A stretch of 64,000 nt of DNA, from NCBI GenBank assembly GCA_043228905.1, contig JBHGNT010000005.1, positions 24,242,001-24,306,000 on the forward strand, given 5' to 3'. Under the pieces are notes generated by a model that ran no database searches, had not been told where the DNA came from, and worked only from the letters and a program-made list of their open reading frames with translations. Below, piece by piece: positions 1 through 10,823 of the stretch. Position 1 is the stretch's first letter. Each line of letters begins with the position of its first letter. The position numbers were made by a program, and so were the translations under genes. The DNA is from Azolla caroliniana (lineage: Eukaryota; Polypodiophyta).

Positions 1-1094
1 CCTAGTTATAACCTGGTTATTCACATTTAAATCACCCACTCACACATGTATCACCTTTGCTCTATTCTTGCATATAGCTGCCTCCTCAGATGTACTTTCT
101 AACTTTGCCTATGTGTCTTTTCACGTGCTTCATTCTCCCATTCTCAAATTCACCATACACTTCTCATATCTCATACGCTGTTCCACATCACATTCCCTAG
201 CCAGGACTCGGTTCGTTTCTTTATCATCTTGTATAATGACATGTTATCTTGGCACACATGCATATTGATTTAAGTAAATTGATCTTCCTTGATTTCAAAA
301 TGAATAAATAGACAGTTGCAAAGATCAACCAAGCATGGATTCTAGACAAAGCAATGCACATGATAATCAGCCTATCTCTATACTCAAAGTTGACTGTAAA
401 TTAATGTGTGCCATATAACAGCATAACTTGAGGGGTATTCTCTATACAAACCAAAGTTTTGAATACATAGGAGAGACGAATTTTGGCTATGACATTCACA
501 CAGTATTTCAAAATCCATCCACTGAAAACACTTATTCTTATTGATCTACTTCAGAATAAGAGGGATAATTCCACTGAAAAAAATATGTGGTTCTCTTCGC
601 ATATTAGATATGAAAATGACTGAAAGTCTATGGAATCAATAAAAATGCATATCCTTTCTCAATCTAACTCCTCGTCTTTATCATTCTAAGGCAAGATTTG
701 CCTCCTAAATAACAGAATCCATATACAAAAACCATTCTTTACCGGTCTACTTTGACATAAAATCATTATATGAAACATTTTGTATCATCGATGAACGAAA
801 AGCTATGACATTCAGATATCCTTACCTGGCTTGTTTCGTGGCCTTATCATTTAATGACAGCGTTTTTCCTCCTAAATGACTAAAATGAAACGAAATACAC
901 AGATCCACTTCAGCTCCTTGTTAAACTATGATATTTTTGCCTCTTAAATGAGTAAAATCGTTTTGTAATCCACATATGTTTAACCCCGCCTACTTCACTG
1001 CTTTCTATGACTATTTATTTAATCTATCTTTGCTAACTCATGATCTAAGGAAAATAGGAGAAGGCACAAATACTAGTATTTCTACATTTATGAG
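1..1094. other. AT-rich sequence without a recognisable gene
   Basis: No convincing coding region is visible. On the minus strand, short stretches near 690-740, 860-910 and 920-960 share a motif resembling 'TCATTTAGGAGG' followed by GATAA. They look like diverged copies of one short unit, some with splice-like AG ahead and GTAAGG behind. They could be decayed exons belonging to the possible gene starting at 1527, but reading frames do not join convincingly. Confidence 0.4.
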
Positions 1095-1290
1095 AACCTA
1101 AATATTGGCATTTTAACTGAAAACCTAAATCGGCATGTGTTTTTTTAGGGGAGGGAGGGGGGGACCTAAGTATACAAAGAGACCACAAATTTTAAATGTT
1201 AACCTAGATATTGGCATGTTAAGTGAAAACCTAGATGGACATGGAGGCAAAAAACCTAAGTATACAAAGAGACCCCAAATTGTAAATGTT
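1095..1290. repeat. Imperfect tandem duplication (about 106 and 90 bp)
   Basis: The segment starting AACCTAAATATTGGCAT at 1095 recurs at 1201 as AACCTAGATATTGGCAT. Each copy ends with a block beginning CCTAAGTATACAAAGAGACC (1165 and 1255). The copies differ by an indel around a G-rich run at 1148-1164. Confidence 0.75.
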
Positions 1291-1310
1291 GAATGGCAAG
1301 AGGGAAGTAC

Positions 1311-1527
1311 CTGAGATTGGGGCAGTAGGTGAATTGGAGACATTACACTCGCAACTGACAGTAAGACGCAGGGGAGCTCTGTTCCTGAAGCTGGTCTCGT
1401 ATCGGTTGGGATGATCCAAAGAACGAAGCTGTAACAGGGGAGTTCTGTTCCTGAAGGTGGTCTCGTATTGGTTGGGATGATTCAAACAACGAAGCTGAAG
1501 AGGAAGCAGCGGCAGAGCCATAGCCAT
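1311..1527 (-). CDS. Possible first exon of an organelle-targeted protein (partial)
   Basis: Reading on the minus strand from an ATG at 1527, 72 codons run without a stop to a good splice donor (TCAG|GTACTT, exon end 1311). The start MAMALPLLPLQLR, hydroxylated and arginine-rich with few acidic residues, looks like a plastid or mitochondrial transit peptide, and a VSCEC segment could be near a cleavage site. Inside it a 66-bp tandem duplication gives two in-frame 22-residue repeats (each with NHPN/DHPN and YET.FRNR). No downstream exon could be joined with confidence, so this may be a decayed or chance frame. The protein family is not recognised. Confidence 0.33.
1370..1501. repeat. 66-bp tandem duplication, two copies
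   Basis: Copies at 1370-1435 and 1436-1501 are about 90% identical (GTTCCTGAAG at 1381 and 1447). The period is 66 bases, a multiple of three, and the duplication is in frame in the possible exon on the minus strand. Confidence 0.85.
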
Positions 1528-1564
1528 GAGTCAAATGGCAGAACAGGGACATGGAAGAGCTTCA

Positions 1565-1566
<2 letters not shown>

Positions 1567-1603
<37 letters not shown>

Positions 1604-1660
1604 TATAGATATAGTCTATAGATATAGATATGTATGTATGTATGTATGTATGTATGGATG
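1567..1660. repeat. Microsatellites (AT)n and (TATG)n
   Basis: A run of alternating AT covers about 1567-1599, followed after a short spacer by TATG repeats at about 1630-1660. The TATG tract directly abuts the inverted end of the transposon that starts at 1679. The same kind of TATG tract flanks the other three inverted ends of this type in the window. Confidence 0.9.
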
Positions 1661-1678
1661 TATATTATATATTATGCT

Positions 1679-1975
1679 CATGTCTAACTACTACCAAAAA
1701 TTAAAGAGGGCAAGTGAGGGAATCACGGGCGCGGACGGTGTATGTTGCACAGCTGATGGTGCGTGCGATCTCCACCGTTCGATGTGGATAAAAAGCTGAC
1801 CGTGTATGTCACCCCAGGAGCCCGACTCTCTGACTACCTTTGTCACCAGGAGCCCGACTCTATCACAATGAGCTTCGCTGTCTGATAGCCTTTGTAACCA
1901 GGAGCCCGGCTCTGTCAAAAGGAGCCCCGTTATCTGACAGCCTCTGTCACCAGGAGCCCAACTAACCTAGGGTAG
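1679..1975 (+). repeat. Left inverted end of the MULE-like element, with hairpin and minisatellite
   Basis: It begins CATGTCTAACTACTACC, then GGGCAAGTGAGGGAATC, then an imperfect inverted repeat (GGACGGTG... to ...CACCGTTCG, 1735-1783). Four copies of a unit like CAGGAGCCCGACTCTCTGAC follow (1818-1975). Related ends occur at 29660-29802 (reverse), 30028-30285 (forward) and 35140-35271 (reverse). Confidence 0.7.
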
Positions 1976-2465
1976 GAACCCGACTTAGAAACAAACATCA
2001 AAAACTGCAAAAAAACTATAAGTGTACAATAAATATTTGCCACGAAAATGATGCATAAATTTACTCCAAAAAACCTAAGCTTCCAATTGCTGAAAACCTA
2101 AAACTTAAAACTTAAAAATCACACAAACTTCTATCTCCAAGCTCTAAATAACAAATCACCTTAAAGTTTCAAATAACAAGTCTTACATAAAAGATTAAAA
2201 CGTCAAATGTTGACAATGGGAATAATCTAAGCCAAAAACCCTAAAATAAAATATGAATACACATCACATATTTAGATTATGGCTCATGTCGGGATGATGG
2301 CAAAATGCAACCACAATTTTTACATGTAACAATCGAGTCCCTCGAAGTCAGGTCAAGCCATCGCAACGCAAACATTGAATCTTCTCATCGCCCCCTAGCT
2401 CGACTTGCACCTCTTTGTAGTTTTCCAATGTGGGATTTGGAAGTGTTTGGGGAGTTGCTAATAAG

Positions 2466-4181
2466 TTATTGCGAGATGTCTATTGTTGCGCTTCTTTTGG
2501 CACCGATTTGTTCGTTGCGACTTATTGATCTGCCATCTACTTCATTGGGTGATTTTGGTGCACCAACGCGATACACCTTCTCAGTCATATCTTCCAATGT
2601 TTGTATACATTCCAAAATAGCTACACCGTTGAAGGTTCCTAACCCTTGCTTGAGCCATTGAAGTGCTTTCTCAGTCGTTTGTATTTTGGACTTCAATGAT
2701 TCCATCTCTAATGTTGTGGGGTTTGTCTCCTCGACTCGTTCTACCCTTTCTCCACTTCTATTTTTGTATTGTGGTCCATTCGCATTTGGGTCGCGTGATC
2801 TATGAAAGGCAACAAGCCACATAAATATGGCATGTGCCTCTCAATAATCATTCAGATACCGAGTAAATGCTTACATTTACTCGCAAGGTCTTGGCAATCA
2901 CAATATGAGCATTGACGTGAGACATTATACCATAGAGTGGGAGTCGTAATGCTCAAGATTCTTAACCAATATCGGGTCTCGTCCATAATATGCATTGTGG
3001 AAGTATCGTCAACATACCTTTCCAATATTCTCTTGGCCTCTTTACGTCTGGAACTTTGATCCCTACAATTTGCCCCATAAGGGCATCCCAATTCCCATGG
3101 CGTTGGGGGCAATGGTTGCATATAATGGTACCCCGAATTGGTTTGCTTTAAATGACGAGTCAATTGCCGAAGAGTTGTTTAGGGTCAATTGCTCACACAT
3201 TTCCAACATCCATTGATCTTGAAGTATCGAGATAAATGGTTGTTTGGCGGGAGATCCTGGTTCTCCAGGCAGGTAGGGTTGAACATGAGCCACTTTCCCA
3301 AGATCTCAGAGTGCATAGGCATCTTGCATCATCAAACACCAATCAACCTCTGAAACGACACTTCCGATTTTTAACCTGTTTGCCATGTTATGAACCTCCT
3401 TTGGTATCATAAAGAACCCATAGCTAACAAGCTCTAATGGACTAGGCTTGACCCAGCCTTGGACTTATGATATGCTTCCTTATGGATGCTCATTCATGCC
3501 ACATGCCTTGCACACCCAACATCAAATAGGTCATTTTTGCAACAAATTATGACATTGGGGTGTGTTGGAAAATAGTACACATCCGACCTACTACCTGGTA
3601 CATGACCACTATTTGGCATGTTATGGACCTCCTTTGGTATCATAAAGAACCTATAGCGAACAAGCTCTAATGGACTAGCCTTGGACTTATGATATGCTTC
3701 CTTACGGATGCTCATTCGAGCCACATGCCTTGCACACCCAACATCAACTGTTTAACAGTCTTTGATAATGTGTGATGGGATGCATCACCATGTGATGCTA
3801 ACACTACCTCCCTCCATTTCTCAACGTATGGAGATTGCACTCTCATTCTCGAGGATGGGACGACTTTTCATGTGCCTCCATGCATTCCATGCATGGAGAT
3901 TGAGAGGTGCACCACTTGCGACATCACGTAATGCTTCAAATGTTACCTTGTCCTGATAAATCTTTAACCATCAAATCATACGTATCTCTTGAGAATGCAA
4001 AATACTTGGGGGAACAATACATGAAGGGATCCACTGCCTCATCCTCACGATCGGAATCAAATGACTCATTTGGCATCTCCAATTCGTCCTCAGATACAAA
4101 CGATGCGCTAGATGACCATGACGTATCCTCCAATTCATCTTTTGACATGACAAAGACACCATGATGCAATGTGCTCTCCAT
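2466..4181 (-). pseudogene. SWIM-zinc-finger / MULE-like transposase remnant
   Basis: The minus strand carries pieces of a transposase of the MULE/FAR1/ZSWIM type. At about 3293-3063 is the start of a DDE core: a QDQWMLEMCEQ segment followed by AIDSSFKANQFGVPLYA, which matches the family pattern D.TF.TN....PL. At about 3163-2852, in another frame, is a SWIM zinc finger, CDCQDLASKCKHLLGI (CxCx7CxH with the x7 including QDLASK). The region between that should hold the other two catalytic acids is missing, so this copy cannot be active. Upstream an acidic, serine-rich reading frame (4181-3936) may be its N-terminus. Several stops and a 140-bp internal duplication interrupt it. It belongs to the element with inverted ends at 1679 and 29802. 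Confidence 0.55.
3379..3747. repeat. Direct duplication of about 140 bp
   Basis: Segments 3379-3525 and 3612-3747 share long identical stretches, including CCTCCTTTGGTATCATAAAG and CACATGCCTTGCACACCCAA. They differ by a small indel. The duplication lies inside the transposase remnant. Confidence 0.85.
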
Positions 4182-4227
4182 AGATGGTTGTGGTCGATTA
4201 CTACGGTGATTGAAGTCATTGAATACA

Positions 4228-4680
4228 ATGTGATCGAGAATGCCAGTGATTGAGGTGAATGATTTCCGTGTGAGTGATTATGCCAATGAATAAAGTGAAT
4301 GATTTCAGCTCTTAGTGAATGATCTCATCAATAATGCTAGTGATTGAGGTGAATGAATTCAGTGTGAGCGATTATGGCAATGAATGAAGTGAATGATCAA
4401 GAATGTGAGCTCTTAGTGAATGATCTCAGCGAGAATGCACATGATTGAGGTGAATGAAATTAGTGTGAGCGATTATGCCAATTAATGAAGTGAATGATTT
4501 CAACTCTTAGTGAATGATCGAGAATGCGAGCTCTTAGTGAATGATTGCAGCGAGAATGCTAGTGATTGAGGTCAATGAAATCAATGCGAGTGATTATGCC
4601 AATGAATGAAGTGAACGATTTCAGATCTTAGTGAATGTCAACGACTTCAGTGAATCAATCCAATGTGAGCGATTATGCAA
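4228..4680. repeat. Degenerate minisatellite rich in GTGAATGA
   Basis: A higher-order unit of roughly 95-120 bp, marked by GTGATTGAGGTGAATGA at about 4245, 4340, 4440 and 4562, repeats four times. Each unit also contains GAGCGATTATGCCAATGAATG and CTCTTAGTGAATGAT. No coding potential was seen. Confidence 0.85.
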
Positions 4681-5240
4681 CGAAAATGGTCATTAGTATG
4701 ATCGAAGCAAAAATGCTCTACTTACTAAAATATTATGATCACTTGTTGTGAATTTATAAATGATAATCTATTAGGACAAATTAGTTGAGATGTCTAAATC
4801 TCTTACATTATGGATGAAGGGCAATGATATCACAATTATGCTTTAATATGAAAAGTTTTGAATTTTCCTATTCATCACCTTGTTCGTGATATGATATTTC
4901 TTACTTTGTTTTGCCTTGGTTTGGAAAATAAGCTTATCGAAGGGAACACAAAAACACTCACCCCCTCAAGGTCAATAATTAAGTCAATAGAATGTTTTGA
5001 GAAGATTAAAGAGCAAAAAGCCCAAATGTTAACCAAGTTCCTCATTTGTTTCAAATTTTGTTAGGGGAAGTCTTTAACTTCCGTATTCAAAAAACTAGAA
5101 CTCATAGATAAAAAGTTAATTAAAACAAATATCATTAAAATATATACCTCTGGTGATAGGTTTTGCGGATCAGATGTGGGTGCAGGTGGTGGTCGACGAA
5201 GATTCTTCCCTCCTAAAACCTTGACGCTTTGTTTGAAAAA
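4681..5240. other. AT-rich spacer inside the MULE-like element
   Basis: No gene was recognised. On the minus strand, 5250 to 5155 reads like a 5' leader ending in a splice donor (CCAGAG|GTATAT at about 5155-5150). It follows the TATA motif at 5275-5282 and contains no ATG, so it would be a non-coding first exon. Confidence 0.3.
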
Positions 5241-5259
5241 TAGATGAAAATGACAGGAA

Positions 5260-5282
5260 TTAGGGTTTGAAGGGTTTTTATA
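5260..5282 (-). promoter_or_regulatory. TATA box and telo-box-like motif, minus strand
   Basis: Reverse complement reads CTATAAAAACCCTTCAAACC followed by CTAAT. That is a TATA box with an AAACCCTAA-type motif just downstream, typical of plant promoters. It points inward from the right inverted end toward the transposase remnant, so it may be the element's own promoter. Confidence 0.45.
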
Positions 5283-5289
5283 GATTCAA

Positions 5290-5561
5290 GCCAAAATAAT
5301 GAGCAGGGCTCCTTCCTTAGATTACGTCGGGGCTCCTCGGGCTCCCATACCAGTGAGTTGGGCTCCTACATAAGAAGAGTACTAGGGCTCCTCGGGTTCC
5401 CATACCAGTGAGTTGGGCTCCTGCATAAGAAGAGTAGGGCTCCTCGGGCTCCCAAAATACTGAGCAAAGCTCCTCATGCTCTTGTATTAAGTGAGTAGGG
5501 GTCCCAAAATACTGAGTAGAGCTCCTTGAGCTCTTGCATCAAGTGAATCGGGCTCCCTAAA
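5290..5561 (-). repeat. GGAGCCCGACTC-type minisatellite, inner part of right inverted end
   Basis: On the plus strand the unit reads GGGCTCCTCGGGCTCCCAT with CCAGTGAGTTGGGCTCCT, in about six to seven copies. Its reverse complement matches the GGAGCCCGACTCTCTGAC array at 1818-1975 and 30155-30280. Confidence 0.8.
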
Positions 5562-5566
5562 AAGGG

Positions 5567-5986
5567 TGTTACCTGGTCGGCAAAGGAGCAGAGACCAGAA
5601 TGTGAAAAGGGATGGTTATTCGAAATATATTTAATTAAGTAGATTAGATTATAATTATGTAGTGAATGGACGGACCGGAATCGGTATGCCGATCCGGATC
5701 CGCCATTTTGTACGCAGCACCGGTGACCTATATAAAGGCCCGGTTACAATGTATAACTCTAACGGAGAATTAATATAAGCTTCTTGGTTTTATTTTCACG
5801 TATTGATTACCGTTCTGAATTAATTGTTATATCTTACGCGTGTATTAAGTGTATGCCTTATTGTTAAGTAGCTAATTAAGTCGAAGTAATCGTTGTGTCT
5901 TAAGTTATCTCGCCGTAACACCCTTTGGTGAAGTGTCTTCCGGAGACACCCTGTGTTAGGCCATTGTCCGGCCCTAAGGATTAACA
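5567..5986 (+). repeat. Gypsy 5' LTR
   Basis: It is nearly identical to 29240-29659. A TATA box (CCTATATAAAGG, about 5728-5739) marks the U3/R region. The sequence after the LTR, TTTTTGGCGACCACG (about 5990-6004), sits where the primer-binding site belongs and resembles the TGGCGCC-type sites of Tat elements. The tRNA was not identified. Confidence 0.93.
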
Positions 5987-6164
5987 TAGTTTTTGGCGAC
6001 CACGATTCCTGCACAATCGCAGCGAACATCGGTGGGAATGGATGACGTGACCAATGAACGACCCGGTTACGGAGCGAGCAAGGCGACTTACTGAACGGTT
6101 GAGGAAGCGAGAGGCTTTCTAGCAAGCGGTAGAAGAAATCAGAGCGGATCGCTCATTTTCGAAA

Positions 6165-8221
6165 GTGATCCGGAGAGTGGCCAAGGAATCACTTCGGCTT
6201 CCACAAAACGCCTACCCGGACGAAGGAAGCAGCCTAAGCAGCCTCCGGGAAGCAGAATCCCTTCTCCAGGCATTGGCAGCAGGGGAAGGCAAATCCGAAG
6301 CATTTTCGGCATTTGAATCAGGTTCGGACGGGGAATACAACGCGCAAACGAACTACCACAGCAATAACGACACCCCATGCGGACCAGACGACGAGGAGTC
6401 GGATACTTTGCCGACACTAGAACCCGAATCGACAAGGCTGGAAACTTCGGTACCAGAAGTCGACCACACTCCGGAACCAAAAGTCGACGACGAGAGACAG
6501 TCGACACCGGAAGTCGAGGAGGAGAAGCCTCCGACACCACAAGAGGAGTAGGAAAGACCTCTGACGGCGAGAGAAGACTGGGGAAAACCTTCGTCACCAC
6601 CAGAGGAGGAACGACCACCGACACCACCAGCTCGTGTACCGACACCGGACGACGATATGCCGTTCCAATATCCCAGATACCGGGATGATCTGGACGCGGA
6701 AGCCCACGTCCATGCGTTTCAGTAGACCTGGGAAGCGAACCATGTGTCCCAACGCTTAAATGCAGCCAAAGAGGAACGCTCAAAACGGGCAGAGTTCGGC
6801 ATGACCTTGGAGGGACCGGCCGCCAGATGGCACCGAACACAGGATCCCAGCACCATCCCCACGTTTGAAACATTAAAGACAAAATTCTTGCATTTCTTCC
6901 ACAAGGAGATGGACCAGCTGGAAATGGTTAGCTTATTTTATAGTATCCGGCAGGAACCAACGAAGAACATCCAACAATTTGTCATCCGGTTCCAGCGGAT
7001 GCAAAGGCCGTATTCTTAGCAGCACTCCGGGAACCCTTACGGACGGTGTGCACCGTCATCAATTTCCGCACCAACAGCATAGATCAAGTGATTGATCGAG
7101 TTCGGGAAATGGAAAACTTGAGTTCATGGCTAACCATGGGCGCACTTCAGCGTACGCTACCGACAGAAGAGGACCTCCATTTCCGACAAGCAGTTCAATG
7201 TACGATATACCTGAATGCCAGACATTCGGCGCTGGAATGCACCATGCATGCCCAATGCTTGCTCTGCCACTCCAGAAGTCACACAATGGAACGGTGTGAG
7301 TATAACTTGTTAAATCGACAAGCACCACTGGTTCGGCAAATTGAACCACGGAGCAACCGGGATGAAGAAGAAGAACGTTGGCGGCGAGAGGAGCGTTACC
7401 GGCCGGCACAAGATGTCCGGTATAGCGACCGAAGAGACTCGTATGACCGGTATGATAGACATGATAAATACCGGGACTATAATGGACGGTATGAAAGATA
7501 TAATCGAGATAATTCCCCTGGTTACAACCACAAATGGGACGACTATGGCAAGGATGACGACCAGCCCCGACAAGGATACCGCAACAAAAAGAATTTCAAT
7601 AAGAAACGTCATTTCAACAAAAAGGGGGGTCATCCACGAGAACCGGAAAAGGGCGCTCCGAGCAACCAACCAAACCAAAACCAAGCAGTTGCCCCTGGTT
7701 CGCCACCAAGCACACACGCCGAATCCAGCAATGCCCGGAAGCCGTACTGCTATTATTGCCAGCAAGAGGGTCACTATAGTAATCAATGTCCGGCGAAGAG
7801 CTACGACAAACGACCGGCGGTGAACATGGTAGACGCGGAAGTCGCGGACATACAACAGGTCACTACAAGATCAAAAGGCAAAGCCACGGAGTGGGAAACT
7901 CAAGAAGCCATCCGGAAGCAGGCAACCGAATGGGTGAAGAAGGCAAATGAATGGAATGCGGCTGAGCTCGAACAACAAAAGGAGAATGCCGAAGAGCTCA
8001 CCGGTCGGGGGCAACCCGAAAACCCAACATGGCAGGCGTTACAAGAATGCCAAATCACGTTGCCGTTAGGCCAGCTATTGCAACTGGTACCACGGTTCAC
8101 GGAAGGACTGAAGACTGGAAGGACGACAATTGACACACCACCGGCTCCGGCATTCTTTTCAAATCCGGAGGAAGGACCAGCAGTGGTGGACACAAGTAGT
8201 CCAACAATCACAGCCACGTGA
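6165..8221 (+). pseudogene. Gypsy gag (interrupted)
   Basis: The Gag structural protein would package the element RNA. An acidic, proline- and glutamate-rich N-terminal part (6165-6551) is followed after stops by the retrotransposon Gag core at about 6744-7019 (motifs RWHRTQD, FETLKTKFLHFF and the NIQQFVIRF type). An R/Y/D-rich linker and a zinc knuckle, CYYCQQEGHYSNQC (CX2CX4HX4C, about 7747-7790), come next. In-frame stops near 6550, 6722 and 7017 separate the pieces, so no full Gag can be made. Confidence 0.85.
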
Positions 8222-10095
8222 AGGGAAAATAGCTACCCAGCACGATTATCGATGGAGGATCCGGCGTGAACGTGATCAGCCTCCGAATGTGTCACACGCT
8301 AGGAATCCAGGACTGGGAACCGTGTCCGTTTTGGCTTCGGATGGCGGACACTAGCTCAGTACGGTCGACTAGATTAATACGCGATCTGGAAGTGACCATC
8401 GGGGGTCACACATTTCGCATTTCCGCAGTAGTTCTCCAACTACAAGCTCAGGGAGCTTACCCACTATTGTTGGGACGGCCCTGGTTAAAAATGGCACACA
8501 TAAAGCAAAACTGGAGGAAGAACATAATTACGTTCCGGCGAGGAAAAGCGAAAGTACGAGTACCGACTCAACCACGATCCGGTACCGGCAAGGAATCAAC
8601 GCCGCTATATACGGAATGTGTTAACATGCTTGAAGGATTGGCGGACGAAGAGGTCGATCAATACTTACAGGAAAATCCGAAGATCGTACCTCTGTTCGAG
8701 ATTGATGTAGCCGAAGCAGTATCATCGTACGTACTGCAACCGGACGGGACCGACGAGGAGCAGGATAAAGAGGCAATCCAGGAATTACGGCAAGCACAAG
8801 AGGTACTGGAAAAAGAAATGGCAGTATCACAACGTGTGAAAGCATTCCAACTAGAAGAGGTAAACCTAGGTACCACAGAGGACACAAGACCTGTGCACAT
8901 CGCCAAGGAAATGACTTCGGAGAATAAAATGGCAATGATCACACTCTTGAAAGAATTTCGCGATGTGTTCGCCTAGTCCTACGAAGACATGCCGGGACTC
9001 GATCCTCAGTTATATCAACACCAGATACATCTGAGCAAAGACGCCAAACTGGTAGCGCAATGGCGTTACCGGATGAACCCGAATTACGCAGCAAAGGTCA
9101 AAGAAGAAATCGACAAGTTGCTGAGAGTGGGCTTCATCCGACCGGTAAAGAAAGCCACATGGCTCATCCTGATAGTGGTAGTACCCAAAAAGAACGGTAA
9201 GATCAGAGTGTGCATTGACTACTGGAAATTGAATGAGGCTACAGTAACGGATGCCTTCCCACTTCCATTCATGAATATAGTCTTGGATGCGGTCGCTGGT
9301 CATAAGGTGTACAATTTTCGAGATGGTCTCAGCGACTATAATCAGATTCGGATGCACCCCGCCAACCAGGAGAAAACCGCTTTTGTCACCGAATGGGGAG
9401 TTTTTGTTGCCGTCGTGATGATGTTCAGACTGAAAACGGCACCGACAACCTTCCAACGGATCATCATGGAAATTTTCGGGGAATTCATTCCGGCATTCAT
9501 GCAGGTGTTTTTGGATGACTTCGTTGTTTATAGCCAGGAAGGGGATCACCTTCAACACCTTCGACTATGCCTAGAAAAATGTAGGGTTTATCGACTAAGC
9601 TGGAATCCGGCAAAATGTGTGTTCGGAGTAACCAACAGACCGTTACTGGGCCACATCGTCAGTAAGGACAGTATCGCAGTGGATCCGAACAAAGTAAAAG
9701 CAATCCTGGAGGCACCGGCACCAGCCATGGCAAAGGCACTAAGCCGGTTCTTAGGACAAATTTGGTGGCATAGCCGAATGCTCCGGTATTTGGCAGACCT
9801 GGCTACACCACTGCATGCCGCAGTACATCAGACACCGTTCCGATGGACGGACACAGAAGACCAGGCTTACCGGGCCCTAAAAGTACTGTTGTCACAAGCG
9901 CCGGTGGTGCAACCTCCGGATTGGTCCAAAGAGTTCCATGTGTTCGTTGACGCGTCCGACATTGCAATCGGGAGCGCACTGATGCAACTGACAGAACCAA
10001 AATGGTACCGGCTAGTCTATTATGCCAGCCGGAAGTTGTCCCAAGCGGAACATAATTATTCCACGACGGAAAGGGAGGCTTTGGGAATGATCTAC
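8222..10095 (+). pseudogene. Gypsy pol, first part: protease, reverse transcriptase, start of RNase H
   Basis: The aspartic protease active site reads IIDGGSGVNVIS at about 8244-8279, and a GRPWL segment follows near 8475. A TAG at 8974-8976 replaces the tryptophan expected before SYEDMPGLDP. The reverse transcriptase then runs open from 8977. It has KKNGKIRVCIDYWKLN, a DYNQIRMHP segment and the catalytic box FLDDFVVYS (about 9508-9534). The RNase H-like domain begins with FHVFVDAS (about 9934). The frame is cut at 10095 by the DNA transposon and resumes at 18906. Confidence 0.92.
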
Positions 10096-10099
10096 AGTG
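10096..10099. repeat. 4-bp target duplication AGTG, left copy
   Basis: AGTG lies immediately before the left inverted repeat of the DNA transposon and again at 18906-18909 immediately after the right one. The Gypsy reading frame is continuous if one copy and the element are removed. Confidence 0.85.
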
Positions 10100-10136
10100 A
10101 ACACCGGGACATTTGAAACAAGTAATATGTCGCATT
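10100..10136 (+). repeat. Left terminal inverted repeat of the DNA transposon
   Basis: It starts AACACCGGGACATTTGAAAC and ends at GTCGCATT. The reverse complement of 18869-18905 differs only at position 22 (A here, G there). Confidence 0.93.
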
Positions 10137-10218
10137 CTCTTTTTCACATCTTGAGGAGATGTTAAAATATGCCTTATTTTAGCAGAATTTCAAAAAGGTA
10201 CCACGCATGGGTACATGG

Positions 10219-10241
10219 TTTAGGGTTTAGGGTTTAGGGTT
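10219..10241 (+). repeat. Short plant telomere-type repeat (TTTAGGG)3
   Basis: Three consecutive TTTAGGG units sit 119 bp inside the left end of the transposon. An interstitial telomeric tract of this size may be chance, a capture at a repaired break, or a telo-box cluster. Confidence 0.9.
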
Positions 10242-10823
10242 CCTTAAAACATAGCAAAAATTTCAACTAAATAATTTTATGTCAAGAAAATCAATAGCCT
10301 TATATTTCATATGTCATGTTTTTGGTGAAATTCTAAATTAACGGAATGGAATTATATGCAACTTTAATCATTTGAACCGTAATTGTGGCGAAGATAAAAA
10401 TAGTTGCCCACGCCAAGAATCACATAGATGCTAATTTTATAATATAATCACATATAATACGTCAAACTTTAAAACTTAATAGTGTTATAACTCTAGAAGG
10501 TAGAAGTCAAAGATAAACATTTAATACCCTTAAAATTATAGACTTAGTCAAATTATACATAAATCAAATACTAAAGATTATCCGCACACAACGTTTCTAG
10601 ATGACCCATCCTTGCACTATTGATGGCCAAAATCATCTATAAAAACCCTTGCAGACTTTCCAAAGAAAGGTTGAAGAACATGTAAAACATTAATACCATT
10701 CAAATTATACACTTTGCCAAATAAACTCAAACTTTAAGTTTTAATTGTGTTCAAATGAAACAATAGTCACAAGTCAATGTCTATCATTTAATATCGTTCA
10801 AATAATACACCTAACCATAGAAA
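10242..10823. other. Subterminal AT-rich region of the transposon
   Basis: Non-coding. Two diverged copies of a segment containing CTTTAAAACTTAATAGTGTT / CTTTAAGTTTTAATTGTGTT and TTTAATA.CNTT.AAAATTAT (about 10465-10560 and 10695-10810) form a weak direct repeat. Confidence 0.45.

Noticed and set aside
6139-6882. 247-codon open frame on the minus strand
   Set aside because: It is antisense to the Gypsy gag and has no family motif. It results from the high GC and codon bias of the sense frame.
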